A stretch of DNA of 5,668 nucleotides from Actinomycetota bacterium (GCA_019243975.1 JAFATL010000097.1:1-5668), one strand, 5' to 3'. Positions 1 to 5,668 are shown, numbered from the stretch's first letter. The notes: generated from the letters alone by a model not told the origin. A program made the numbers and translations.

Positions 1-1
1 C

Positions 2-937
2 GGCATCGCCGAGTTCGCGGCCGACTTCGGCGAGCGCATCCGGTTCCACCAGTGGGTGCAATGGCTGCTCGACCAGCAACTGGGCGAGGCCAGCTCGGTG
101 GTCCCCCTCATGAACGACCTCGCCATCGGCGTGGACCCGGCCGGCGCTGACGCGTGGATGTGGCAGGACGTCTTCTCGCTCGGGATGCGCGTGGGCGCGC
201 CGCCCGACGAGTTCAACACCGACGGGCAGGACTGGGGGCTGCCGCCGTTCGACCCGTGGCGGTTGCGCATGGCGTGCTTCGACCCCTTCGTCCAGACGGT
301 GCGGTCCGGCCTGCGCGGTGGCGGTGGCCTGCGGGTCGACCACGTCATGGGACTCTTCCGTCTGTTTTGGATCCCACCCGGCCGCGGTCCTGACGAGGGC
401 GTGTACGTGCGCTACCCGTGGCAGGAGTTGCTCGACATCCTCGCCCTCGAGAGCGTGCGGGCCGGCGCCTTCGCGGTGGGGGAGGACCTGGGCACGGTCG
501 AGCCGGAGATGCGCGAGGAACTGGCTCGGCGCAACGTGCTGTCGACGCGGGTGTTGTGGTTCGAAGAGGACCCACCGCCCACGTGGCCGCGCCAGTCGTT
601 GGCGGCGGTGACGACGCACGACCTGCCGACGGTCGCGGGCGTGTGGACCGGCATCGACTCGCCCGACCCGATGCGCGCCCGCCTGGTGGCGCGCACGGGC
701 CTCGACGTGGACGCGCCGGTGTCGGCGGCGGTGGCCGCCGCCTACGAGGCCGTGGCCCGGGCGCCGTCGATGTTGGTGGCCGCATCGCTCGACGACGTGC
801 TCGAGGTGCGGGAACGCCCCAACCACCCTGGCGACGACGACCGGCCCAACTGGTCGCTGGCCCTACCGATGCCGTTGGAGGCGGTCGTGTCCGACGCCCG
901 CGTCGAGCGAGTGGCGCAGGAGCTAGGCGACCGGTGA
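2..937 (+). CDS. malQ: 4-alpha-glucanotransferase (amylomaltase, GH77), C-terminal part, 5' end outside window
   Basis: This enzyme transfers alpha-1,4-glucan segments between maltodextrins in the cytoplasm, in maltose and glycogen metabolism. The reading frame is open from base 2, so the N-terminal portion lies left of the window; about 311 residues are visible. GH77 landmarks appear in order: the segment VGAPPDEFNTDGQDWGLPP; the RVDH motif with the presumed nucleophile Asp at 338-340; GEDLGT with the presumed acid/base Glu at 482-484; TTHDLP with the third active-site Asp at 620-622; and the C-terminal PNHPG...PNW block. All three carboxylates are present, so the visible part looks intact. 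The family is usually 500-700 residues or more, so roughly half is missing here. The TGA stop overlaps the GTG start of the next gene, indicating co-translation. The family assignment is firm; the exact substrate preference is not visible. Confidence 0.95.
   Translation, partial: GIAEFAADFGERIRFHQWVQWLLDQQLGEASSVVPLMNDLAIGVDPAGADAWMWQDVFSLGMRVGAPPDEFNTDGQDWGLPPFDPWRLRMACFDPFVQTVRSGLRGGGGLRVDHVMGLFRLFWIPPGRGPDEGVYVRYPWQELLDILALESVRAGAFAVGEDLGTVEPEMREELARRNVLSTRVLWFEEDPPPTWPRQSLAAVTTHDLPTVAGVWTGIDSPDPMRARLVARTGLDVDAPVSAAVAAAYEAVARAPSMLVAASLDDVLEVRERPNHPGDDDRPNWSLALPMPLEAVVSDARVERVAQELGDR
918..922 (+). promoter_or_regulatory. Shine-Dalgarno sequence for the cyclase gene
   Basis: AGGAG lies 11 bases before the GTG at 934, inside the end of the glucanotransferase gene. 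It supports GTG 934 as the start of the downstream cyclase even though this start overlaps the previous stop codon. Spacing is at the long end of the normal range. Confidence 0.5.
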
Positions 938-1470
938 GCCGCATCATCGACATCACGCGGCCGTTGCGGGGTGACATGGAGGTGTACCCGGGCGACCCGC
1001 CCGTCTCGATCACGTCGATGGTGCTGGGCGGGGCGCGCGTGTCCGCGCTCGAGTTCGGCTCGCACACCGGTACACACGTCGACGCGCCGTTGCATTTCGT
1101 CGACGGTGGCTACGGCGTCGACGAGCTGCCGCTCGACGCGCTGGTGGGACCCGCGGTCGTGTCGCGTGAAGTGGTGCCCGCCGAACGGCTGCTGCTCTTC
1201 GGCGGCAACCTGTCCGTCAATGACGCGCAGATGCTCGTCGACCACGGGGTGCGTCTCGTCGGCACCGACCGCATGACAATCGAGGAGGAAGGCGGCGACC
1301 ACCCCGTCCACAAGCTGCTGCTCGGCGCCGGCGTGGTGATCCTCGAGACCCTCGACCTGTCCGCCGTCGAGCCCGGGAGCTACGAGCTGATCTGCTTGCC
1401 CCTCAAGATCGAAGGCTGCGACGGCGCCCCCGCCCGGGCGATCCTCCTGGCCGACGGAGCGTCCAAGTAG
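934..1470 (+). CDS. Cyclase family / kynurenine-formamidase-like metal-dependent hydrolase
   Basis: This is a predicted metal-dependent amide or lactone hydrolase of the cyclase family (PF04199), which includes bacterial kynurenine formamidase KynB; the true substrate is unknown. The 178-residue product shows the signature HTGTHVDAPLHF (H44, H48, D50, H54: metal ligands and catalytic His in the family). It also has DHPVHKLLLGAGVVILE (H126 and E138, the expected second pair) and the closing block LPLKIEGCDGAPARAIL. GTG 934 was chosen because the following SRIIDITRPL matches the usual N-terminus and AGGAG precedes it. The protein is shorter than typical members (about 200-260). The segment between the central strand (LLLFGG, around 86-91) and the helix beginning LSVNDA is clearly compact. 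The last codons and the TAG stop are part of a long perfect hairpin. No kynurenine-pathway neighbours are visible, so a kynB name is not justified. Confidence 0.88.
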   Translation: MSRIIDITRPLRGDMEVYPGDPPVSITSMVLGGARVSALEFGSHTGTHVDAPLHFVDGGYGVDELPLDALVGPAVVSREVVPAERLLLFGGNLSVNDAQMLVDHGVRLVGTDRMTIEEEGGDHPVHKLLLGAGVVILETLDLSAVEPGSYELICLPLKIEGCDGAPARAILLADGASK

Positions 1471-1511
1471 CGATTGAGTGCCGGTTTTCGGCACTCAATC
1501 GCTACTTGGAC
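1461..1511. terminator. Perfect 23-bp hairpin between convergent genes, probable bidirectional terminator
   Basis: Bases 1461-1483 are the exact reverse complement of 1489-1511, with a five-base loop GTTTT at 1484-1488. The left arm contains the last two sense codons and TAG stop of the cyclase gene. The right arm ends two bases before the stop of the minus-strand ligase gene. Neither strand shows a T-run after the stem, so it is not a classical U-tailed intrinsic terminator. Stem-only terminators are, however, commonly proposed in high-GC actinobacteria. The position between convergent genes supports a role in ending both transcripts. An alternative is a copy of a dispersed palindromic repeat. 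The stem is 13/23 G+C, visibly lower than the surrounding coding DNA. Confidence 0.7.
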
Positions 1512-1513
1512 AC

Positions 1514-2596
1514 CTATCGGGCGCCGAAGACGATGCTGAGCTCGGCGGGGGCGGCGGTGTCGAGCTGGGCGTAGGTGCAGGACTCGGGGGTGCGGTCGGT
1601 GCGCCAGCGGCGGAAGGTGGTGGCGTGGCGGAAGCGGTCGCCTTGGAGGTGGTCGTAGGCGACCTCGCAGACCAGCTCGGGGCGGAGGGCGTTCCAGCGC
1701 ATGTCCTTGCCCGCGTTCCAGCGGTTGCCGCCGCCGGGAGCGCGCCCGGACGTGGCGCTGTTCTCGGCGTCCCATTCGGCCCAGTCCTTCCACGGGTGGT
1801 GGTCGAGGGCGTTCTCTCGATAGGGCGCCAACTCGTCGACCAGCTCCTTGCGCCGAGCCATCGTGAACGACGCCGTCACGCCGACGTGGCGCAGGTTGCC
1901 GGCGTCGTCGAACAGGCCGAGCAGCAGCGAGCCGACGATGCCGCCGCTCTTGTGCCAGCGGAACCCGGCGACCACGCAGTCGGCCGTGCGCTCGTGCTTG
2001 ACCTTGATGTTGCCCCGCTGGTCTTCCATGTAGGGCAGGTCGAGCGGCTTCACGATGATGCCGTCGAGGCCGGCCCCTTCGAACTGGTCGAACCACTGCA
2101 CGCCGAGGTCGCGGTCGGCCGTGGCGGGCGTGATGTAGATGGGCGGCTTGGATGCCGCCAGCGCGTCGACCAGCGCGGCGCGCCGGTCGGCGAACGGCTC
2201 CTGCCGGAGGTCGCGGTCGTCGAGCGCCAACAGGTCGAACGCCACGAACGACGCCGGATATTCGACCGCCAGCTTCTTGATGCGCGACTCGGCCGGGTGG
2301 ATTCGCAGCTGCAGGCTGTCGAACTCGAGATGGCCGTCGGCGCCGGCGACGATGATCTCGCCGTCGACCACGCACCGGTCCGGGAGCTCCCGCTTCACCG
2401 CCTCGACGACCTCGGGGAAGTAGCGCGTAAGCGGCTTCTCGTTGCGGCTGCCCAACTCCACCTCGTCGCCGTCGCGGAACACGATGCAGCGGAAGCCGTC
2501 CCACTTGGGCTCGTACATCACGCCGTCGCGTGTCGGCATCTCGCGCGACAGCTTCGCCAGCATGGGCTGGACGGGCGGGTTGACCGGGAGCTTCAC
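1514..2596 (-). CDS. ligC: ATP-dependent DNA ligase, LigC type
   Basis: It seals nicks in duplex DNA through an enzyme-adenylate intermediate. In mycobacteria LigC-type ligases serve as repair or backup ligases alongside NAD-dependent LigA. The 360-residue product has the nucleotidyltransferase motifs in order: motif I YEPKWDGFR with adenylated Lys31; SRNEK at 50-54; DGEI at 78-81; FDLLALD at 120-126; EGAGLDGIIVK at 173-183; and motif V IKVKH with K198 and K200. An OB-fold C-terminal half follows, ending in the RPE.VCEVAYD and RFRHATTFRRWR segments typical of LigC. Length matches LigC (about 360), and no polymerase or phosphoesterase domain is attached, so it is not a full LigD. GTG 2596 was chosen because VKLPVNPPVQPMLAK matches the family N-terminus. 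That start overlaps the TGA of the upstream oxygenase gene as GTGA. No good Shine-Dalgarno is visible, consistent with translational coupling. Confidence 0.92.
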   Translation of the reverse strand: MKLPVNPPVQPMLAKLSREMPTRDGVMYEPKWDGFRCIVFRDGDEVELGSRNEKPLTRYFPEVVEAVKRELPDRCVVDGEIIVAGADGHLEFDSLQLRIHPAESRIKKLAVEYPASFVAFDLLALDDRDLRQEPFADRRAALVDALAASKPPIYITPATADRDLGVQWFDQFEGAGLDGIIVKPLDLPYMEDQRGNIKVKHERTADCVVAGFRWHKSGGIVGSLLLGLFDDAGNLRHVGVTASFTMARRKELVDELAPYRENALDHHPWKDWAEWDAENSATSGRAPGGGNRWNAGKDMRWNALRPELVCEVAYDHLQGDRFRHATTFRRWRTDRTPESCTYAQLDTAAPAELSIVFGAR

Positions 2597-3615
2597 GACG
2601 CGGGCTGGGGGACCGGCGCGGGGAACTTGGTGTACGTGTCGATGAGGAGCTTGCCGAACTCGGGCGGCGACGGGCGCTCGCCGGTGAGGGCGCCGCGCTC
2701 GCGCAGGTCGGCCTCCAGCGTGTCGAGGACGGTGTCGAGCGAGAGGTCGTCGGTGTTTTGGCGCCACGCGTCGCGCTCCGCCTCGTCGGCGAAGCAGTAG
2801 CCCTTCCAGCTGATCGACAGGCGCACCGCGTCCTCGTCGTAGGTGCTGACCTCGGTGTCGCCGTCGCGCACCGACCACCGGCCATCGCCGTCGTAGTGCA
2901 GGCGCATGCCCGGGCGCACGAGCGCCAGGTTGGCCTCGTCGCCCAGCACTCGGTCGACGCCGTGGAACACGTCGTCGGTGTCGAGCAGGGCGGCGGTGTT
3001 GTGCTTGGGCGAGTAGGTGGCGGGGTCACCGGATGCGCCGTCGGGGTAGTAGGCCAGCTCGCCGCCCTTGCCGCCGCCGAAGTACGCAATGCCGGTGGCG
3101 ATCGGCATGCGCCAGCGGTCGAACAGGCCGGAATGGTGCATGACCACGATGAGCCACTGGGGCATGACCTTGCGATTGGCGCCCCGGAACTCGCCCACGT
3201 CGGTATGCGTCGCCAGCTCCTGACCGGGCAGCAGCACGTTGGCGTAAAGGATCGCCGGCTCGATCACTTCGCGGCCGTGCAGCTTCTGCGCCGCCTCGAC
3301 CAGCCGGTCGTTGCGGAAGAGCAGCTCGGCCATGCGCGGGCTCACGATGTCGTCGCCGTACGCATAGGTCTCGCGGAAGTAGTTGGTGCGGGCCGCCTGC
3401 AGGCCGCGGTCGCTGTCCTTGCGCCCGAAGCGGCCGCCGGTGCGCACGAAGTTGACGGCCGCGTCGTAGCGCTGGGCGAGCTCGGGGGCGTACGCGTCGC
3501 GCGTGCTTTCGTTGCTGTAGAGGCCGTAGCTGGGGAACGCCCGCCACTCGTCGAGGATGGCGTCGGCCTCGTCCTCCGACAGCAGCGGGTCGATGATCTG
3601 GACGGCAGCGGTCAT
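2593..3615 (-). CDS. Putative 2-oxoglutarate/Fe(II)-dependent oxygenase
   Basis: This is a predicted cytosolic non-haem iron oxygenase; the substrate is unknown. The 340-residue protein carries the facial-triad pattern in a double-stranded beta-helix context. LLPGQELATHTDVGEF supplies H137 and D139, GGELAYYPDG (185-193) forms the usual following strand, and DDVFHGVDRV supplies the distal H218. An Arg in RLSISWKG (R265) would be the 2OG-binding residue. Between H218 and R265 lie about 46 residues, more than the ten or so usual in prolyl-4-hydroxylase-like enzymes, suggesting an insertion. The N-terminal 100 residues (ending around the TNYFRETYAYGD segment) and the tail after 280 match no domain I can name. 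ATG 3615 is followed by a plausible MTAAVQIIDPLLSEDEAD start resembling other 2OG enzymes; no Shine-Dalgarno is seen. It sits 9 bases after the LLM oxidoreductase gene, and its stop overlaps the ligase start. Confidence 0.75.
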   Translation of the reverse strand: MTAAVQIIDPLLSEDEADAILDEWRAFPSYGLYSNESTRDAYAPELAQRYDAAVNFVRTGGRFGRKDSDRGLQAARTNYFRETYAYGDDIVSPRMAELLFRNDRLVEAAQKLHGREVIEPAILYANVLLPGQELATHTDVGEFRGANRKVMPQWLIVVMHHSGLFDRWRMPIATGIAYFGGGKGGELAYYPDGASGDPATYSPKHNTAALLDTDDVFHGVDRVLGDEANLALVRPGMRLHYDGDGRWSVRDGDTEVSTYDEDAVRLSISWKGYCFADEAERDAWRQNTDDLSLDTVLDTLEADLRERGALTGERPSPPEFGKLLIDTYTKFPAPVPQPAS

Positions 3616-3624
3616 GGCTGAAAG

Positions 3625-4506
3625 TTAGTGGCGGGAGGCGGCGATGACGTCCTCGCCATAGCGGGCGATGGCGTCGAGCTTGGCCTGCAAGGGCTCGGTG
3701 TCGGGCCCAACCGTGTAGGGCCACCGGAAGCCCACGATGGCGTCGGTGACGCCTTGCTCCTCCAGCTTCTGCACGCCGTCGACGGTGTAGGCCTCCATCG
3801 AGATGGCGTGCACCTCGAAGGGTTGGTGGGCGCGGCCGAACTCCTCACGCAGCTCGCCGATGCGGGCCAGCAGGGTGGGCAGGTCGCCCTCGGGCCCGCC
3901 GCCTCCGTGCATCCAACCGTCGCCGATGCGGGCGGCCCGCTTGAGGGCGGCCTCGCCGTGCCCGCCGATGAGGATGGGGACGGGCTTCGTCGGCGCCGGC
4001 GTCATCTTCACGGACTGCAGGTCGAACACCTTGCCGTGGTACTCGAAGAACTCGCCGGTGAGCAGGCCCTTGATGATGTCGAGCATCTCGTCCATGCGCC
4101 GGCCCCGGCCCGCCCACGCCACGTCGGTCACGTCGTAGTCCTCGGGCCACGGGCTGGTGCCGACGCCGAGCCACAGCCGGTTGTTGGTCATGGCCGCCAC
4201 CGACCCCACCTGCTTGGCCACGAGGACGGGGTGGCGGATCGGCAGTTTCACCACGAACGTGGGGAATCGCAGCGTCGTCGTCACCGCGCCGAGGGCGGTG
4301 ATGAGGATGAACGGGTCGATGAACGGCTTGTCCTCGAGGAACTCGCGGCTGCCGTCAGGCGTGTACGGGTAGGTCGAGTCCGACACCTCGGGGTAGCAGA
4401 TGCTGTCGGGGATCACCATCGAGTCGAACCCGGCCGCCTCGGCGGCTTGGGCCAGCGGCACGTAGTACGAGGGATCGGTGAGCGACTCGGCGTAAGAGAA
4501 ACGCAT
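3625..4506 (-). CDS. LLM-class F420-dependent oxidoreductase
   Basis: This is a luciferase-like TIM-barrel flavin/deazaflavin oxidoreductase, most like the F420-dependent subfamily common in actinobacteria; the substrate cannot be read from sequence. The 293-residue product shows the family pattern: an N-terminal MRFSYAE strand, AAGFDSMVIPDS (23-35), the barrel strand RFPTFVVKLPIRHP (80-93), and LWLGVGTSPWPEDY (111-124). GRGRRMDEMLDIIKGLLTG follows, then PAPTKPVPILIGGHGEAALK and the RIGDGWM segment near 193-199. ATG 4506 was chosen because it places MRFSYAE at the N-terminus as in relatives. An in-frame upstream ATG at 4557 would add 17 unconserved, charged residues (310 total). Neither start has a clear Shine-Dalgarno. 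It is the first gene of the minus-strand unit with the oxygenase and ligase, and it diverges from the YceH-like gene. F420 rather than FMN use is a family-level inference. Confidence 0.9.
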   Translation of the reverse strand: MRFSYAESLTDPSYYVPLAQAAEAAGFDSMVIPDSICYPEVSDSTYPYTPDGSREFLEDKPFIDPFILITALGAVTTTLRFPTFVVKLPIRHPVLVAKQVGSVAAMTNNRLWLGVGTSPWPEDYDVTDVAWAGRGRRMDEMLDIIKGLLTGEFFEYHGKVFDLQSVKMTPAPTKPVPILIGGHGEAALKRAARIGDGWMHGGGGPEGDLPTLLARIGELREEFGRAHQPFEVHAISMEAYTVDGVQKLEEQGVTDAIVGFRWPYTVGPDTEPLQAKLDAIARYGEDVIAASRH

Positions 4507-4547
4507 GGCCTGATTCAAGCGCGGATCAGCCCTTGTTGTTCGCGTGC

Positions 4548-4551
4548 AAGG
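4548..4551 (+). promoter_or_regulatory. Weak Shine-Dalgarno for the YceH-like gene
   Basis: AAGG lies 8 bases before ATG 4560 and favours that start over the in-frame upstream TTG/GTG possibilities. It is short, so the support is modest. No convincing -10/-35 pair was found on either strand in the 53-base divergent gap (4507-4559). Confidence 0.35.
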
Positions 4552-4565
4552 CTCCATGCATGGAG
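4552..4565. promoter_or_regulatory. Perfect 14-bp palindrome over the yceH start codon, possible operator
   Basis: CTCCATGCATGGAG reads identically on both strands and contains the ATG at 4560. Symmetrically, it also contains an ATG on the minus strand at 4557, the alternative start of the divergent oxidoreductase. It lies in the only divergent intergenic region of the window, where an operator would be expected. Chance cannot be excluded because the overlap with two start codons constrains part of it. Confidence 0.3.
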
Positions 4566-5234
4566 TTGACGCCGGTGCAGCAGCGGGTCGTGGGCGCCCT
4601 GGCCGAGAAGGAGCTGACCACCCCCGACAACTACCCGCTGTCGATGAACGCCTTGCTGGCTGCGTGCAACCAGTCGACCAACCGAGACCCGGTGATGCAG
4701 CTGGACGAGCGAGTGGTATCGAACACGCTCGAGAACCTCAAGTCGGCCGGCGTGGTGCGCGTCGTCTACAGCAAGGGCATGCGTGTGGACAAGTACCGCC
4801 ACGTGCTGCCCGAGGCCATCGGCATCGACACACCGGAGCTGGCGTTGCTCACCGTTCTCATGCTGCGGGGCCCGCAAACGGGCGCGGAGTTGCGGACGCG
4901 CACCGAGCGCATGCACGACTTCGGTGGACAGTCGGCGGTCGAAGCCGCCCTCGACGCCATGAGCCGCCGCGACCCTCCGCTCGTCGCCCTGCAACCGCGC
5001 CAGCCCGGCCAGAAGGAACCGCGCTGGATCCACCTCCTGGGCCCGGCGCCAACAACGACCGATGACAGCGTGCCGGAGGGTGCCGGCCGGTGGGGTCCCT
5101 CAGGGGTGCCGGCCGGAGTGAGCGAAGGGCGAAGCCCGGAGCGAACCAATGTGATCGATCCAGATCGGCTAGCCGCTCTGGAAGAGCGGGTGGCCAATCT
5201 GGAGTCTCGGCTGGACGCGCTGGACCTCGATTAG
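4560..5234 (+). CDS. yceH: YceH/DUF480 family winged-helix protein
   Basis: The family (PF04337) has tandem winged-helix folds and no settled biochemical role; DNA binding is suspected from the fold only. The 224-residue product begins MELTPVQQRVVGALAEKE. It carries the diagnostic TTPDNYPLSMNALLAACNQ (20-38) and STNRDPVM (39-46). The second half has ELALLTVLMLRGPQTGAELR (93-112), RMHDF (117-121), and a closing QKEPRWIHLL strand (151-160). A spacer rich in Gly, Pro, Ser and Arg (about 162-199) separates this core from a short C-terminal coiled-coil (RLAALEERVANLESRLDAL, 203-221) that is also present in the E. coli protein. The spacer DNA is repetitive and looks like an in-frame insertion. ATG 4560 agrees with the family N-terminus and has AAGG upstream. 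The TAG stop overlaps the end of the convergent deacylase gene by 4 bases. The symbol follows family similarity only. Confidence 0.9.
   Translation: MELTPVQQRVVGALAEKELTTPDNYPLSMNALLAACNQSTNRDPVMQLDERVVSNTLENLKSAGVVRVVYSKGMRVDKYRHVLPEAIGIDTPELALLTVLMLRGPQTGAELRTRTERMHDFGGQSAVEAALDAMSRRDPPLVALQPRQPGQKEPRWIHLLGPAPTTTDDSVPEGAGRWGPSGVPAGVSEGRSPERTNVIDPDRLAALEERVANLESRLDALDLD
5078..5116 (+). repeat. Two direct copies of a 13-base unit within the yceH spacer
   Basis: The 13-mer GGGTGCCGGCCGG occurs at 5078-5090 and 5104-5116, 26 bases apart, in different codon phases (26 is not a multiple of three). Each copy contains the self-complementary CCGGCCGG, so the two can also pair as a stem around the segment between them. 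Just downstream, 5127-5137 forms a small hairpin GGGC-GAA-GCCC flanked by AGCGAA-like words. Together these mark a repeat-rich patch inserted in coding sequence. Confidence 0.6.
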
Positions 5235-5668
5235 TCGCGGCGCAGGTCACACACCGCGCCGGCCGTGGCCTTGACCAACGCATCCGGTGCGATGGCGAAG
5301 TTGACGTGGGGCGTTCCCGCCGCCGCCCACACCACGTCGTACTGGAGCAGGTCGCGGTCGACGTAGACAGGCAGCGGCGTCGAATGGCCGAACGGCGGCA
5401 CGCCGCCGATGGGGAAGCCGGTGGCGTCCCGCACCGCCTGCGCGTCCGGCCGCGTCGACGAGTTGCCTCCGGCGGCAGCGGCCAGCCGCTTCTCGTCCAG
5501 CATGTTGTCGCCTGCCACCAGCGCCGCCACCGCCTGCCCGTCGACGAGGAAGACCAGCGTCTTGACGATTTGTCCGAGCTCGACGCCGATCGCGTCGGCC
5601 GCGTCCTGGGCCGTGCGGGTGCCGTCGGGGAACTCGCGTGGCTCGATGTCGACCCCGAGGGCGCGAGC
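5231..5668 (-). CDS. YbaK/ProX-like aminoacyl-tRNA deacylase, N-terminus outside window
   Basis: This is a free-standing trans-editing enzyme that hydrolyses mis-charged tRNA, for example Cys-tRNAPro or Ala-tRNAPro depending on subgroup; it acts in the cytosol. The frame is open to the right edge, so the start is missing, probably by only 10-20 residues because the visible 145 residues cover nearly the whole family domain. Signature elements are FPDGTRTAQDAADAIG; IVKTLVF with the conserved active-site Lys (visible residue 36); LDEKRLAAA; TGFPIGGVPPFGH, which is the GxxxGGxxP loop; and WAAAGTPHVNF near the end. All expected key residues are present. Its TAA stop overlaps the TAG stop of the convergent YceH-like gene through the shared TTAG. 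Which amino acid it edits cannot be decided from this segment; the Actinobacterial YbaK/EbsC group is the closest match. Confidence 0.92.
   Translation of the reverse strand, partial: ARALGVDIEPREFPDGTRTAQDAADAIGVELGQIVKTLVFLVDGQAVAALVAGDNMLDEKRLAAAAGGNSSTRPDAQAVRDATGFPIGGVPPFGHSTPLPVYVDRDLLQYDVVWAAAGTPHVNFAIAPDALVKATAGAVCDLRRD

Noticed and set aside
1471..1500. CIRCE-like heat-shock operator, because the hairpin contains GAGTGCC and GGCACTC
   Set aside because: CIRCE has GCACTC in the left arm and GAGTGC in the right arm around a 9-base spacer. Here the order is reversed, the loop is 5 bases, and the site lies at gene ends rather than in a promoter.
1514..2596. LigD (NHEJ ligase with polymerase and phosphoesterase domains)
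   Set aside because: The product is about 360 residues and contains only the ligase catalytic and OB-fold parts; no polymerase or phosphoesterase domain is present in it or in its neighbours.
1478..2800. A long plus-strand open frame opposite the ligase gene and the end of the oxygenase gene (similar ones at 2758-3621 and 3628-4569)
   Set aside because: These run antisense to genes with clear family motifs, and their own translations are rich in simple Val/Ala/Gly/Arg runs with no recognisable domain. Such frames are expected from strong G/C bias at third positions.
1514..2878. A longer ligase gene starting at 2878
   Set aside because: The extra upstream residues lie antisense-free but out of frame within the well-supported oxygenase gene and are Arg/Ala-rich shadow sequence. 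The family N-terminus begins at the GTG at 2596.
2593..3615. AlkB-type DNA demethylase assignment for the oxygenase
   Set aside because: The C-terminal AlkB signature with two Arg residues around an Asn-x-Thr-Phe core is absent. RLSISWKG resembles it only loosely, so a repair function remains a hypothesis rather than an annotation.
3625..4557. Start of the LLM oxidoreductase at ATG 4557
   Set aside because: It would add 17 charged residues ahead of MRFSYAE with no family support and no Shine-Dalgarno. ATG 4506 fits the usual N-terminus better, though the longer form is not excluded.

Overview
The window is very GC-rich and densely coded. It carries seven protein genes, two of them cut by the window ends, and no intergenic gap above about 55 bases. 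Third codon positions are strongly G/C biased. GTG starts, 4-base stop/start overlaps, a LigC-type ATP-dependent DNA ligase and an F420-type luciferase-like oxidoreductase together suggest a high-GC actinobacterium, possibly of the Acidimicrobiia kind. The lineage is inferred from gene types and composition only. I see no RNA genes, CRISPR array, insertion sequence, phage gene or other mobile element.

Layout. Positions 2-937 (+) hold the C-terminal part of a GH77 4-alpha-glucanotransferase (MalQ). It is translationally coupled through a GTGA overlap to a compact metal-dependent cyclase/kynurenine-formamidase-like hydrolase (934-1470, +). A perfect 23-bp inverted repeat with a 5-base loop (1461-1511) covers the end of the cyclase gene and nearly all of the gap to the next, convergent gene.

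A three-gene minus-strand unit follows, read from right to left. It consists of an F420-dependent LLM-class oxidoreductase (4506-3625), a putative 2-oxoglutarate/Fe(II) oxygenase (3615-2593) and a LigC-type ATP-dependent DNA ligase (2596-1514). The last two share a GTGA overlap. Divergent from this unit is a YceH/DUF480 winged-helix protein (4560-5234, +), whose start codon lies inside a perfect 14-bp palindrome. Its tail overlaps by 4 bases the convergent end of a YbaK/ProX-like aminoacyl-tRNA deacylase (5668-5231, -), which runs off the right end.

How the genes work together. Most look like ordinary housekeeping or accessory enzymes without a shared pathway: glycogen/maltodextrin metabolism, a hydrolase, a redox enzyme, DNA end sealing and tRNA proofreading. 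The least ordinary items are the coupling of an uncharacterised 2OG-oxygenase-like protein to a DNA ligase, the long perfect hairpin swallowing a stop codon, the palindrome at the yceH start, and a repeat-rich in-frame spacer inside yceH. I found no convincing evidence of a complete new multi-gene system.
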